A stretch of 64,000 nucleotides of DNA, taken from assembly GCF_023718305.1 (NCBI RefSeq), contig NZ_QEYO01000006.1:62001-126000 (forward strand), given 5' to 3'. A model generated the notes under the pieces. The model did no database searches. It saw nothing but the letters and a program-made list of their open reading frames with translations, and was not told where the DNA came from. The DNA comes from Gramella sp. AN32 (GTDB lineage: Bacteria; Bacteroidota; Bacteroidia; Flavobacteriales; Flavobacteriaceae). Shown here piece after piece: positions 1-7,621 of the stretch (its first letter is position 1; each line of letters opens with the position of its first letter). The translations under genes and the position numbers were made by a program.

Positions 1-512
1 ATGTTGATGCATTATATGAATTGATCCCAGATAATTATTCTTTAAGTATTTTAGTCATTTTACTGATTTCCCTAGTAAAGCTTTTTGATAATATTCTCGG
101 GAATAATAACAGCATTTTATTTAATTCAGACTATTACAGGTTAGTGCTCGGGATAGGAGTTATTCTGGTAATTATAGCTTTTATACTTAATATATTGCTT
201 ATTCCTAAGTACGGTATTGAAGGTGCAGCGATCGCCAGTTTTATCGCTTTTTTCCTGTATAATGGGATTAAAATTTATATCGTTCAGAAGAAATTTAAAA
301 TCCAGCCTTTTAGTTTATCAACTTTATGGAGCTTAATAATCATTGGCTTCTTTACAGGAGCGTTTTATTTCTGGAACTTTCCAATTCATCCTATCCTTGA
401 TATACTCCTGAAAGTTGTAATAGCAGGACTTCTATATATCCTAATCTTTTATAAGCTCAGAATTTCTGAAGATATTAATTCGATGATATATAAACTTATC
501 GGGAGGCGTTAA
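1..512 (+). CDS. Polysaccharide flippase, C-terminal part (partial gene)
   Basis: The reading frame is open from the first base (first full codon at 3), so this is the 3' end of a gene that begins outside the window; an apparent TTG start at 21 is internal. The roughly 170 residues seen are almost entirely hydrophobic, with about five membrane helices, and include the pattern N-LLIPKYGIEGAAIAS, which is typical of the C-terminal domain of MATE-like polysaccharide/O-antigen flippases (Wzx family). Such proteins move lipid-linked sugar repeat units across the inner membrane. It ends right before a strong terminator, so it is the last gene of its operon. Substrate cannot be told from this fragment. 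Confidence 0.75.
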   Translation, partial: VDALYELIPDNYSLSILVILLISLVKLFDNILGNNNSILFNSDYYRLVLGIGVILVIIAFILNILLIPKYGIEGAAIASFIAFFLYNGIKIYIVQKKFKIQPFSLSTLWSLIIIGFFTGAFYFWNFPIHPILDILLKVVIAGLLYILIFYKLRISEDINSMIYKLIGRR

Positions 513-516
513 AATG

Positions 517-554
517 GGAAAACCCCTTTGCCTTGGGAGCTTCAGGGGTTTTCC
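517..554 (+). terminator. Rho-independent terminator after the flippase gene
   Basis: An 11-bp stem (517-527 pairing with 544-554, arms GGAAAACCCCT and AGGGGTTTTCC) with a 16-base loop starts a few bases after the flippase stop codon. The A-rich 5' arm and T-rich 3' arm would let it work in both directions. Confidence 0.8.
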
Positions 555-598
555 AACTAACCAACCAAAAAATTAAATTATGAATTTATCATCATAAA

Positions 599-1945
599 TT
601 ATATATTCATATTCCGTGCCGAACTTCCAGATCTTGAAGTATTATTTGTAGATTTTCCTCGAGAATTTGCTTTTGTTTCACTTGTTCTGGTTGAAGAACT
701 TCTTTGTGAAGGTGAATTTGTTCGAATACTTTTATTATTGCCTGAACTTCTCTGATTACTCGTATTAGTTCTTGTACTCATTCTATTGGGTACTGAAGAG
801 CGTTGAGTTGTTGCTGCTTTATTTGTCCTGGTAGAAGTCATATTTTGCGACCTTTCACTAGAAGTACTTCTTTGAGGAGTTCTTACAGCTTTATAACTAT
901 TTTTTTCTACAGAAGTAGAAGGCCTGGCGGTAGATAAATTATTGCTGCTTCTATTTGTAAGAGAAGAATTTCTTCCTGTAACTTCTGAACTTCTACCAAC
1001 AGTTTTTTTAGTTTCATTACGATTTTGCAAAGTTCGGTTAGACGTAGATCTTCCTGAAGCATTAGTGCTGCTTTCAGTTCTTGACTGTATTACCTGTCCG
1101 CGGCTATTTTGAGGGCTTTGGCTCCTGCCCGTAGTAATCCTATCTGAATAGGCTCTATTTTGATTCGCACTTCTAGCTGATAAATGCCGTTGGGAAGCCA
1201 TATTGTTTTCAGCTACGCCTCTACGAGTATTACTATAATTCTGGCGACTGTCAACATATTTTGTTTTAGTTCTCTCGCCATAATTATAATGATCTACAGT
1301 TTGGGATGGGCGATAAAAATTTCTATTCCGTTTACCCGTAACATAATAATTGTTGTAGATATTCACATGTTCGTGATAGCTCATTCTATATGGGGCATAA
1401 TATGCCCGGTAAGGTCTGCCGAAAACTATACTTACGTTTACCTGAGGTCTGCGGTAATAGTCATGCCATGGTCTATAAACATAAGCTCTGTTATAACTAT
1501 TTATAAAACCAGTTTGGTGGGTAAAATGATTAAAACGGTCATAGTGAACACGCATCCTGCCTACATTGGTGACATAACCTAAGCTATTGTATCCAATAAG
1601 AATATCACCGGCCTGGACAATTCTTCCATAAAAATCATAATAAACAGGAACCGTTTCAATTTGAATCACGGCACCATAATCATCATATTGCACGTACGGC
1701 TCATAGTTGTATCCAGAATTATAACTGATATTTACATTAGGGGAAGCGATATGAACTGAATTTCCTCTTCTAAAATCAGGATTAAAGTAAAAATCAAACT
1801 CACCATTAGGATAAATAGCGAATTCAACCCCTCCTTCAACGAAAATAAAAGAATCTGAATAATTGGGGGTTAGTGTAGATGCTACGGATGCCTTTACTGA
1901 CAAGCCTAAAAAGATAGCGGCAATAATTAAAGTCAGTTTTTTCAT
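599..1945 (-). CDS. Secreted tyrosine-rich protein with long Ser/Thr/Arg/Asn tail, function unknown
   Basis: The 448-residue product starts with a clear signal peptide (MKKLTLIIAAIFLGLSVKAS). Residues about 25-210 are rich in Tyr, Phe, Asn and Arg and have repeated short beta-strand-like segments (for example VPVYYDFYGRIVQ). Residues about 215-448 are low complexity, almost only Ser, Thr, Arg, Asn, Gln and Lys, and are probably disordered. I do not recognise a domain with known function; the protein is presumably periplasmic or on the cell surface. It is a single-gene unit with a sigma54-like promoter 40 bases upstream of its ATG, which suggests conditional expression. A role in the cell envelope is only a guess. 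Confidence 0.8.
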   Translation of the reverse strand: MKKLTLIIAAIFLGLSVKASVASTLTPNYSDSFIFVEGGVEFAIYPNGEFDFYFNPDFRRGNSVHIASPNVNISYNSGYNYEPYVQYDDYGAVIQIETVPVYYDFYGRIVQAGDILIGYNSLGYVTNVGRMRVHYDRFNHFTHQTGFINSYNRAYVYRPWHDYYRRPQVNVSIVFGRPYRAYYAPYRMSYHEHVNIYNNYYVTGKRNRNFYRPSQTVDHYNYGERTKTKYVDSRQNYSNTRRGVAENNMASQRHLSARSANQNRAYSDRITTGRSQSPQNSRGQVIQSRTESSTNASGRSTSNRTLQNRNETKKTVGRSSEVTGRNSSLTNRSSNNLSTARPSTSVEKNSYKAVRTPQRSTSSERSQNMTSTRTNKAATTQRSSVPNRMSTRTNTSNQRSSGNNKSIRTNSPSQRSSSTRTSETKANSRGKSTNNTSRSGSSARNMNI

Positions 1946-1984
1946 GATTTCGAAGTATTTAGTTAAAGAACTTTTTAAACCAGA

Positions 1985-2001
1985 TACAAAGCACGTGCCA
2001 A
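1985..2001 (-). promoter_or_regulatory. Sigma54 (RpoN) type -24/-12 promoter
   Basis: Read on the minus strand the site is TTGGCACGTGCTTTGTA. It matches the sigma54 consensus TTGGCACG-N4-TTGCA at every fixed position except one (T for C in the -12 element), with the required spacing. Transcription would start near 1975, giving a leader of about 30 bases before the ATG at 1945. No enhancer-binding-protein site was identified. Confidence 0.65.
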
Positions 2002-2078
2002 ATTCTAAAAATCGAAAATGGTAGGAAATATCTTAGATGTAAAATTGAAAGGTTATTTAATATGCACAAAAACTTCAG

Positions 2079-2152
2079 GAGACTGCTTCGTCCACTTCGT
2101 TCCCTCGCAGTGACATTATAGATTGTTATTGCGAGAGCAACGAAGCAATCTC
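2079..2152. repeat. Short intergenic inverted repeat
   Basis: GAGACTGCTTCG (2079-2090) is matched in inverse by CGAAGCAATCTC (2141-2152), ten of twelve positions plus a possible wobble; inner parts (TCGCAGTGAC and GTTATTGCGA) are also related inversely. This has the look of a small dispersed intergenic element of flavobacterial genomes. It lies in the 304-base gap between the secreted protein gene and uvrA; the rest of that gap holds only the sigma54 promoter. Confidence 0.55.
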
Positions 2153-2249
2153 ATAAAACAGTTAATTAACATGATAAATGTAATTCCTGAAAGTATTGGG
2201 GTGGCGAAACAATAATTATAATAAAAAACATCTTTCCATAGAAACGCTA

Positions 2250-5036
2250 TTAAAGTTTCTGTTTTAAATAAGGCGCGGTAAACGACTTTTTATTTTTGGC
2301 CACTTCTTCAGGAGTTCCAGTTACGATTACATGGCCTCCGGTTTCCCCTCCTTCAAGGCCAAGGTCAATGATATAATCAGCACATTTTACCAAATCCATA
2401 TTGTGTTCAATAACAATCACGGTATGGCCTTGTTTGATCAATGCTTCCAATGACTTCAGGAGTTTTTTGATATCATGAAAATGCAAACCGGTGGTTGGCT
2501 CATCAAAAATGAACAGGGATTTATTTTTGTTAGCACCTTTCACTAAAAATGAAGCGAGCTTTATTCTTTGTGCTTCACCTCCTGAAAGAGTGGAGGAACT
2601 CTGTCCCAATTGAACATAACCTAAACCAACATCTCTTAAAGGTTTTAATTTCCTTACAATTTTATCCTGACTATGATCTTCAAAAAATTTAGTAGCATCG
2701 TCAATAGTCATATTTAAAACATCATCGATGTTTCTCTCGTGAAAAGTTACCTCAAGAACTTCTTTTTTAAACCTTTTTCCTTTACAGGTTTCACATTCCA
2801 GATGAACATCTGCCATAAATTGCATCTCGATGGTCACTTCACCTTCTCCCTTACAGGTCTCACAGCGTCCGCCATCTACATTAAATGAAAAATGTTTTGA
2901 TTTGAACCCGCGTATTTTAGATAATCTTTGAGAGGCAAATAAATTCCGAATATCATCATATGCCTTGATATAAGTAACCGGATTGGATCGTGAAGACCTG
3001 CCTATAGGATTTTGATCTATATATTCTACTGAACTTATCGTACTAAAATTTCCTTCAATGGAACTAAATTGACCGGCTTTTTCACCATATCCTCCAATTT
3101 CCTTCTGCATTGCAGGGTAAAGAATTTTTTTAACCAGGGTAGATTTCCCACTTCCGGATACACCCGTAATTGCAGTAAACACACCAAGGGGAAATTCAAC
3201 GTCAATATTTTTAAGGTTGTTTTCCCGGGCACCTGTGATCAAAATTTTATTTTTTGAAATCCTTCTTTTTTCAGGGACTTCAATTTTTAAATTACCATTT
3301 AGATAACCTGCAGTTAAGGAATCAGATTTTAAAATATCTTTGAGCGTTCCTACCGCAACAACATGTCCCCCATTGGTTCCAGCTTCGGGACCAATATCAA
3401 TAATTTCATCAGCAGCATTCATAATTTCTTCATCATGCTCCACAACGATTACCGTATTGCCCAGATCGCGTAAATGCTCCAGGACACCAATTAGTTTTTC
3501 GGTGTCTTTTGGGTGCAATCCTATAGATGGCTCATCTAAAATATACATGGAACCTACCAAACTACTGCCTAAAGAGGTTGCCAAATTTATTCTTTGGGAT
3601 TCACCTCCGGAAAGGGAATTAGATTTCCTGTTCAGCGTTAAATAATCTAAACCTACATTCGATAAGAATTGAAGGCGATTACTTATTTCGGTTAGTAATC
3701 TTTTACCAATTTGGGCATCATATTCATTTAATTTCAAATTGCTAAAAAATTCGCGGACTTTATCGATGGGTTTTTCAACCAGATCTGTAATGCTGTGATC
3801 AGCAATTTTTACATATTCAGTTTCAGGTCGCAATCTTTTTCCTTTACACAGCGTACATCTGGTTTTACCGCGATAACGTGATAGCATCACACGATTTTGA
3901 ATTTTATAAGCTTTACTTTCCAGAAATTCAAAAAACTGGTTGAGACCTTCAAAATATTGGTTTCCATTCCAAATGAGATCTTTCTGTTCCTGGGTTAACT
4001 GAAAATAAGGTTTATGGACAGGAAAATCGAATTTGTGCGAATTTTTGATCAATTGATCTTTATACCAGCTCATGCTTTCCCCACGCCACGGGAAAATTGC
4101 ATTTTCATAAACCGAAAGTCCTGTATTTGGGATCACCAGGTCTTCATCTATTCCTATCACATCCCCATAACCTTCACATTTTGGGCATGCCCCATAAGGA
4201 TTATTAAAGCTGAATAGATGAACATTTGGTTCCACAAAGAGGATCCCGTCCAATTCAAATTTATTGCTGAAATGTTGCGAAGAATTATCGCTTAACTTTT
4301 CAATATATAATTCGCCTTTACCTTCAAAAAAAGCAGCTTCGATAGCATCGGCCAAACGATTATAAAAATCCTCATCATCATTTGTAATAATCCTGTCTAT
4401 GACAAGTGAAACATCATCGGCTTTTAATTTCTTAAGATCTGTTTCATCAATTCGAACTACCTTCTTACCAACCTTGATTCTACTATAACCTTGCTGGGCC
4501 AGCACATTTATTTTGTTATCAAGCTTTCTTCCTTCTTCAAGATGAATAGGCGCCAGCAATAGTAATTTTTCCCTTTCAGGAAATTGCTTCACATAATTAA
4601 TTACATCTGTAGTGCTATCTTTTTTCACCTGTCTACCTGAAACGGGGGAGTAGGTTTTACCAATTCTGGCAAAAAGCAACTTTAGATAATCGTAAATTTC
4701 AGTAGATGTTCCTACAGTTGAACGTGGGTTAGTAGAATTTACTTTTTGCTCAATAGCTATCGCCGGGGCAATACCTTTTATATAATCTACTTTCGGCTTA
4801 TCAAGTCTGCCCAGGAATTGACGTGCATATGAACTAAGACTTTCAACGTATCGCCTTTGACCTTCTGCGTATAATGTGTCAAAAGCAAGGCTGGATTTCC
4901 CAGAACCTGATAAACCAGTAATAACTACTAATTTATTTCTGGGAATTACCACATCTATATTTTTAAGGTTGTGCAATTTTGCACCCTTGATGATAATATT
5001 CTTTTTTGGATCTATTTTTGAAATATCTACCGGCAT
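2250..5036 (-). CDS. uvrA: Excinuclease ABC subunit A
   Basis: UvrA is the damage-recognition ATPase of nucleotide excision repair; with UvrB it scans DNA and loads UvrB on lesions. The two ABC ATPase halves are visible: Walker [10 protein letters not shown] near the N-terminus and GVSGSGKST in the middle, and signature motifs LSGGESQR and LSGGEAQR. Cys pairs of the zinc modules are present ([26 protein letters not shown] paired with CETCKGKR). Length of about 928 residues fits the family. A longer frame reaches ATG 5069, but the extra residues ([11 protein letters not shown]) are not expected in relatives, which begin about at the Met of [12 protein letters not shown], so I use 5036. Single gene, transcribed away from the sigma factor gene. 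Confidence 0.95.
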   Translation of the reverse strand: MPVDISKIDPKKNIIIKGAKLHNLKNIDVVIPRNKLVVITGLSGSGKSSLAFDTLYAEGQRRYVESLSSYARQFLGRLDKPKVDYIKGIAPAIAIEQKVNSTNPRSTVGTSTEIYDYLKLLFARIGKTYSPVSGRQVKKDSTTDVINYVKQFPEREKLLLLAPIHLEEGRKLDNKINVLAQQGYSRIKVGKKVVRIDETDLKKLKADDVSLVIDRIITNDDEDFYNRLADAIEAAFFEGKGELYIEKLSDNSSQHFSNKFELDGILFVEPNVHLFSFNNPYGACPKCEGYGDVIGIDEDLVIPNTGLSVYENAIFPWRGESMSWYKDQLIKNSHKFDFPVHKPYFQLTQEQKDLIWNGNQYFEGLNQFFEFLESKAYKIQNRVMLSRYRGKTRCTLCKGKRLRPETEYVKIADHSITDLVEKPIDKVREFFSNLKLNEYDAQIGKRLLTEISNRLQFLSNVGLDYLTLNRKSNSLSGGESQRINLATSLGSSLVGSMYILDEPSIGLHPKDTEKLIGVLEHLRDLGNTVIVVEHDEEIMNAADEIIDIGPEAGTNGGHVVAVGTLKDILKSDSLTAGYLNGNLKIEVPEKRRISKNKILITGARENNLKNIDVEFPLGVFTAITGVSGSGKSTLVKKILYPAMQKEIGGYGEKAGQFSSIEGNFSTISSVEYIDQNPIGRSSRSNPVTYIKAYDDIRNLFASQRLSKIRGFKSKHFSFNVDGGRCETCKGEGEVTIEMQFMADVHLECETCKGKRFKKEVLEVTFHERNIDDVLNMTIDDATKFFEDHSQDKIVRKLKPLRDVGLGYVQLGQSSSTLSGGEAQRIKLASFLVKGANKNKSLFIFDEPTTGLHFHDIKKLLKSLEALIKQGHTVIVIEHNMDLVKCADYIIDLGLEGGETGGHVIVTGTPEEVAKNKKSFTAPYLKQKL

Positions 5037-5130
5037 GTTCATTTTTGCTAAAACCGCAAAGATACTCATTCTAAAGGGGTATTTAAAGCAAGCGAATTCC
5101 TATTGTAATGTTAAAAATTTAAATTTTTAT

Positions 5131-5162
5131 TTGTATTAGTTAATATTATTCTCCTATATTTG
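5131..5162 (+). promoter_or_regulatory. Bacteroidota-type promoter of the ECF sigma gene
   Basis: TATATTTG at 5155-5162 fits the -7 consensus TAnnTTTG of Bacteroidota primary sigma factor promoters, and TTG at 5131-5133 fits the -33 element with a 21-base spacer. Transcription would begin near 5168, giving a leader of about 100 bases. Confidence 0.55.
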
Positions 5163-5195
5163 AGCCAATCTACTAAAAATCATTGCCTATACAGC

Positions 5196-5268
5196 ACAGT
5201 TACTTTTTTAGAAACCTAAATATCTAACCCTCAGGAAATCCCAATCTCCTGAAATAAAAAGTAACTGT
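5196..5268 (+). promoter_or_regulatory. Two-stem structured leader ending at the start codon of the sigma gene
   Basis: ACAGTTACTTTTT (5196-5208) is the exact reverse complement of AAAAAGTAACTGT (5256-5268), which ends one base before the ATG at 5270. Inside the 47-base loop a second stem TCAGGA/TCCTGA (5231-5236 with 5247-5252) can form. The mRNA would present a 13-bp helix abutting the start codon, expected to limit ribosome access. It could be a thermosensor-like, protein-bound or translation-autoregulatory element; the sequence alone does not decide. Confidence 0.6.
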
Positions 5269-5269
5269 T

Positions 5270-5854
5270 ATGAACAACACAAAGGTAACTGATGCTACTC
5301 TTGTTCGCGATTATCTAGATGGAAACGAAAATGCACTTGGTGCATTAATAAATCGTCACGAACATAGAATTTACAGTTTTATTTATTCCAAAGTATTCAA
5401 TAAAGATATCGCAGAAGATATTTTTCAGGATACATTTATTAAAGTCATTCGCACTCTAAAGAGAGGAAAATATAATGAAGAGGGGAAGTTCTTACCCTGG
5501 GTGATGCGAATCTCTCATAATTTAGTAATAGATCACTTCCGAAGAAATAAAAGAATGCCAAAATTTGATAATAGTGGCGATTTTAATATTTTTTCAGTTT
5601 TAAGTGATGGCTCATTAAATGCTGAAAAGCAACTTATAAAGGATCAGATCGAGCAGGATGTTCAGGAACTTATTAAAGAATTGCCCGAAGATCAACTGGA
5701 AGTGCTTACTATGAGAATATATAAAGACATGAGTTTCAAGGAGATATCTGAAAGAACTGGTGTGAGTATCAATACAGCACTTGGCAGAATGCGTTATGCC
5801 TTAATCAATCTTCGTAAGATCATCGAAAAACGCAACTTAATTTTAACAAATTAA
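5270..5854 (+). CDS. ECF-family RNA polymerase sigma factor
   Basis: The 194-residue protein has the two ECF sigma domains. Region 2 covers about residues 10-95 (LINRHEHRIYSFIY, DIAEDIFQDTFIKV, and the -10-binding helix FLPWVMRISHNLVIDHFRR). Region 4 covers about 130-190, with ELPEDQLEVLTMRIYKDMSFKEI and a helix-turn-helix ERTGVSINTALGRMRYALINL. It would direct RNA polymerase to a small regulon. No anti-sigma factor gene is adjacent; instead a 50-residue reading frame follows at 5913. The mRNA leader is strongly structured. In this family of flavobacterial sigma factors the regulon is not known to me. Confidence 0.9.
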   Translation: MNNTKVTDATLVRDYLDGNENALGALINRHEHRIYSFIYSKVFNKDIAEDIFQDTFIKVIRTLKRGKYNEEGKFLPWVMRISHNLVIDHFRRNKRMPKFDNSGDFNIFSVLSDGSLNAEKQLIKDQIEQDVQELIKELPEDQLEVLTMRIYKDMSFKEISERTGVSINTALGRMRYALINLRKIIEKRNLILTN

Positions 5855-5912
5855 ATAAACAATATCCCCAGTTTTGTTGCGTTAATTTTATAACAATTAA
5901 CAAATAAACCAC

Positions 5913-6065
5913 ATGGGGAAAATTTACTTTAAAAAATCTTCGAAAGAAGAAACTTTCAATCAATTGAGACCTAAAAAAGAGACTATAGAGTTTCTTTTGA
6001 ATTATTCAAAAGCGCTGCAAGTAACAAAGTTTAGAAGTATGCAGTTTGATACGCTGCTGAATTGA
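5913..6065 (+). CDS. Small basic protein following the sigma factor gene (50 aa)
   Basis: An ATG frame begins 58 bases after the sigma stop codon and encodes 50 residues starting MGKIYFKKSSKEETFNQLRP and ending QFDTLLN. It is soluble, charged and helix-prone, with no signal peptide, cysteine or membrane segment. It is followed at once by a strong terminator, so sigma gene plus this frame form a neat transcription unit, which is the main reason to believe it. I have the impression that a similar small frame follows this sigma gene in other Flavobacteriaceae, but could not check. Function unknown; a role in modulating the sigma factor is conceivable only from position. Confidence 0.65.
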   Translation: MGKIYFKKSSKEETFNQLRPKKETIEFLLNYSKALQVTKFRSMQFDTLLN

Positions 6066-6068
6066 TTT

Positions 6069-6103
6069 AAAAAAGACCTGATTGCCAAAATCAGGTCTTT
6101 TTT
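6069..6103. terminator. Bidirectional terminator between sigma unit and nth
   Basis: A 14-bp perfect stem (6069-6082 with 6090-6103; core GACCTGAT/ATCAGGTC) with flanking A and T runs and a 7-base loop sits between the convergent units. It overlaps the 3' end of nth. Confidence 0.85.
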
Positions 6104-6753
6104 ACTTTTTCCAGATATTCTTTGATTACAGATTTTCTTCCAATTGTTTTGGTAATAGTATCTTTTTCCAGATCCCAAGCCCTTGCTGGCGAAAATTGCC
6201 TTCCATACCATATAATTTGAAGATGGAGTTTGTTCCATTTCTCCTTAGGAAATAAACGCTTTGCATCTCTTTCTGTCTGCACTACATTTTTACCATTACT
6301 TAAATTCCAGCGATACATGAGCCGATGGATATGTGTATCTACAGGAAAGGCTGGTACATTAAATGCCTGGGACATCACCACACTGGCAGTTTTATGGCCC
6401 ACCGCCGGGAAAGATTCTAAAGCTTCAAAACTTTGAGGCACCTGTCCATTATATTTTTCAATTAAAATTTTTGAAAGCCCATGAATCCCTTTGGATTTCA
6501 TAGGTGATAAACCAACCGGTTTAATGATATCCCTGATTTCTTCTACGGAAAGTTGAACCATTTTATAAGGATCGTCAGCAATTTCAAACAGGATAGGAGT
6601 GATTTGATTTACCTTAACATCTGTACTCTGTGCAGAAAGTAACACGGCTATTAAAAGTGTATAAGGATCTTTATGATCAAGGGGGATAGGAACTTCAGGA
6701 TATATTTTTTCCAATGTCGTAATTACGAAGTGAACCTTTTCCTGTTTGGTCAT
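6091..6753 (-). CDS. nth: Endonuclease III-like DNA glycosylase/AP lyase without Fe-S cluster
   Basis: Base-excision-repair enzyme that removes oxidised pyrimidines and cuts abasic sites. The 220-residue chain shows the Nth fold hallmarks: LLSAQSTDVKVNQ near residue 40, the helix-hairpin-helix FPAVGHKTASVV with catalytic Lys121, and VDTHIHR with catalytic Asp139. The family normally ends in four cysteines (C-x6-C-x2-C-x5-C) binding a 4Fe-4S cluster. Here that segment reads YGRQFSPARAWDLEKD and the whole protein has no cysteine. Other frames at the 3' end do not restore the motif, so it is a genuine variant and not a frameshift. Divergent from bcp with only 32 bases between. Confidence 0.9.
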   Translation of the reverse strand: MTKQEKVHFVITTLEKIYPEVPIPLDHKDPYTLLIAVLLSAQSTDVKVNQITPILFEIADDPYKMVQLSVEEIRDIIKPVGLSPMKSKGIHGLSKILIEKYNGQVPQSFEALESFPAVGHKTASVVMSQAFNVPAFPVDTHIHRLMYRWNLSNGKNVVQTERDAKRLFPKEKWNKLHLQIIWYGRQFSPARAWDLEKDTITKTIGRKSVIKEYLEKVKKT

Positions 6754-6785
6754 AAACCTTTAAATTTACTGTAAAAGTAAGAATT

Positions 6786-7241
6786 ATGACAACATTGAAA
6801 AAAGGGGATAAAGCTCCCGAATTTAATTCAGTAGATCAGGATGGGAACGAAGCAAAATTAACCGATTACAAGGGGAAAAAACTAGTGATGTTTTTTTATC
6901 CAAAGGCCAGCACTCCTGGTTGTACCGTAGAAGCCTGTAATTTAAACGAAAACAAAGAGAGTCTTAAGAAAAGAGGTTATGAAATTCTTGGAGTAAGTGC
7001 CGATTCTCAAAAAAGACAACAAAACTTCAGAAATAAATACGAACTGGATTATCCTCTTTTGGCAGATGAAGAAAAGGAAGTAATAAACGCGTATGGCGTG
7101 TGGGGCCCAAAGAAATTTATGGGAAAAGAATATGACGGCATCCACCGTACTACTTTTCTAATTGATGAAAATGGTAAAATTGAAGAAGTGATTCAAAAAG
7201 TAACAACGAAAGATCACGCAGCACAAATCTTAGGTTCTTAG
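6786..7241 (+). CDS. bcp: Thioredoxin-dependent peroxiredoxin, Bcp/PrxQ type
   Basis: A 151-residue thiol peroxidase that reduces hydrogen peroxide and organic hydroperoxides in the cytoplasm. The active-site segment PKASTPGCTVEACNL places the peroxidatic Cys at 46 and the resolving Cys at 51, the spacing of atypical two-Cys PrxQ enzymes such as E. coli Bcp. Other family marks are DYKGKKLVMFFYP before the active site and HRTTFLIDENGKI near the C-terminus. It shares a short divergent region with nth, and its stop overlaps the stop of the convergent gene by four bases. Confidence 0.95.
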   Translation: MTTLKKGDKAPEFNSVDQDGNEAKLTDYKGKKLVMFFYPKASTPGCTVEACNLNENKESLKKRGYEILGVSADSQKRQQNFRNKYELDYPLLADEEKEVINAYGVWGPKKFMGKEYDGIHRTTFLIDENGKIEEVIQKVTTKDHAAQILGS

Positions 7242-7621
7242 TGTGAGTTATCAATTTCGGCTTTTAAAATCACTGCTGTACTATCGCAATTTTTAATGGT
7301 TAGAAGAAGTAGCGGGTTATCTTTAGACTTTCCTGAAACCTTATAGATATTACAGGGTTTAGCTTCAGTATCACTTTCGCTAAAGTCCACATTTCCGTTT
7401 TCAAGAATTTCTGAAACTGCAGCAGTATCAATAGATTTTGAATTAAAAAAACGTAAACTTTCATCAGAAAAAGATCGTTCCTTAATGCGAATATTTTTAA
7501 GTACCCTGGCTGTGGGACTATAATCGCAGGAAGTTCTTTTTCCGCCTAGAAAAAAGATGAGAATTACAATACCAAAAAAAAGTCCGAGACCATAATAACC
7601 CAGGCGATGAACAAATTTCAT
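7238..7621 (-). CDS. Small membrane-anchored protein, DUF4258-like (tentative)
   Basis: The 127-residue product has one N-terminal membrane helix (about residues 8-27) and then a soluble part containing CDYSPTARVLKNIRIKERS and KPCNIYKVSG. I associate this arrangement with flavobacterial proteins labelled DUF4258, but from memory only. Its ATG overlaps the ald stop codon by one base (TAATG), so the two are translationally coupled and co-transcribed. Two cysteines in the soluble part are spaced for a possible disulfide if the domain is periplasmic. No function can be given. Confidence 0.75.
   Translation of the reverse strand: MKFVHRLGYYGLGLFFGIVILIFFLGGKRTSCDYSPTARVLKNIRIKERSFSDESLRFFNSKSIDTAAVSEILENGNVDFSESDTEAKPCNIYKVSGKSKDNPLLLLTIKNCDSTAVILKAEIDNSH

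Noticed and set aside
1184..1582. 132-codon plus-strand frame inside the secreted protein gene
   Set aside because: It is antisense to a gene with a clear signal peptide and has an erratic composition; it looks like a shadow of the skewed codon use.
6002..6238. Minus-strand frame at the nth 3' end that might restore the missing Fe-S cysteines
   Set aside because: Translation of that frame gives only an isolated Cys pattern and no C-x6-C-x2-C-x5-C, so no frameshift explains the cysteine-free Nth.
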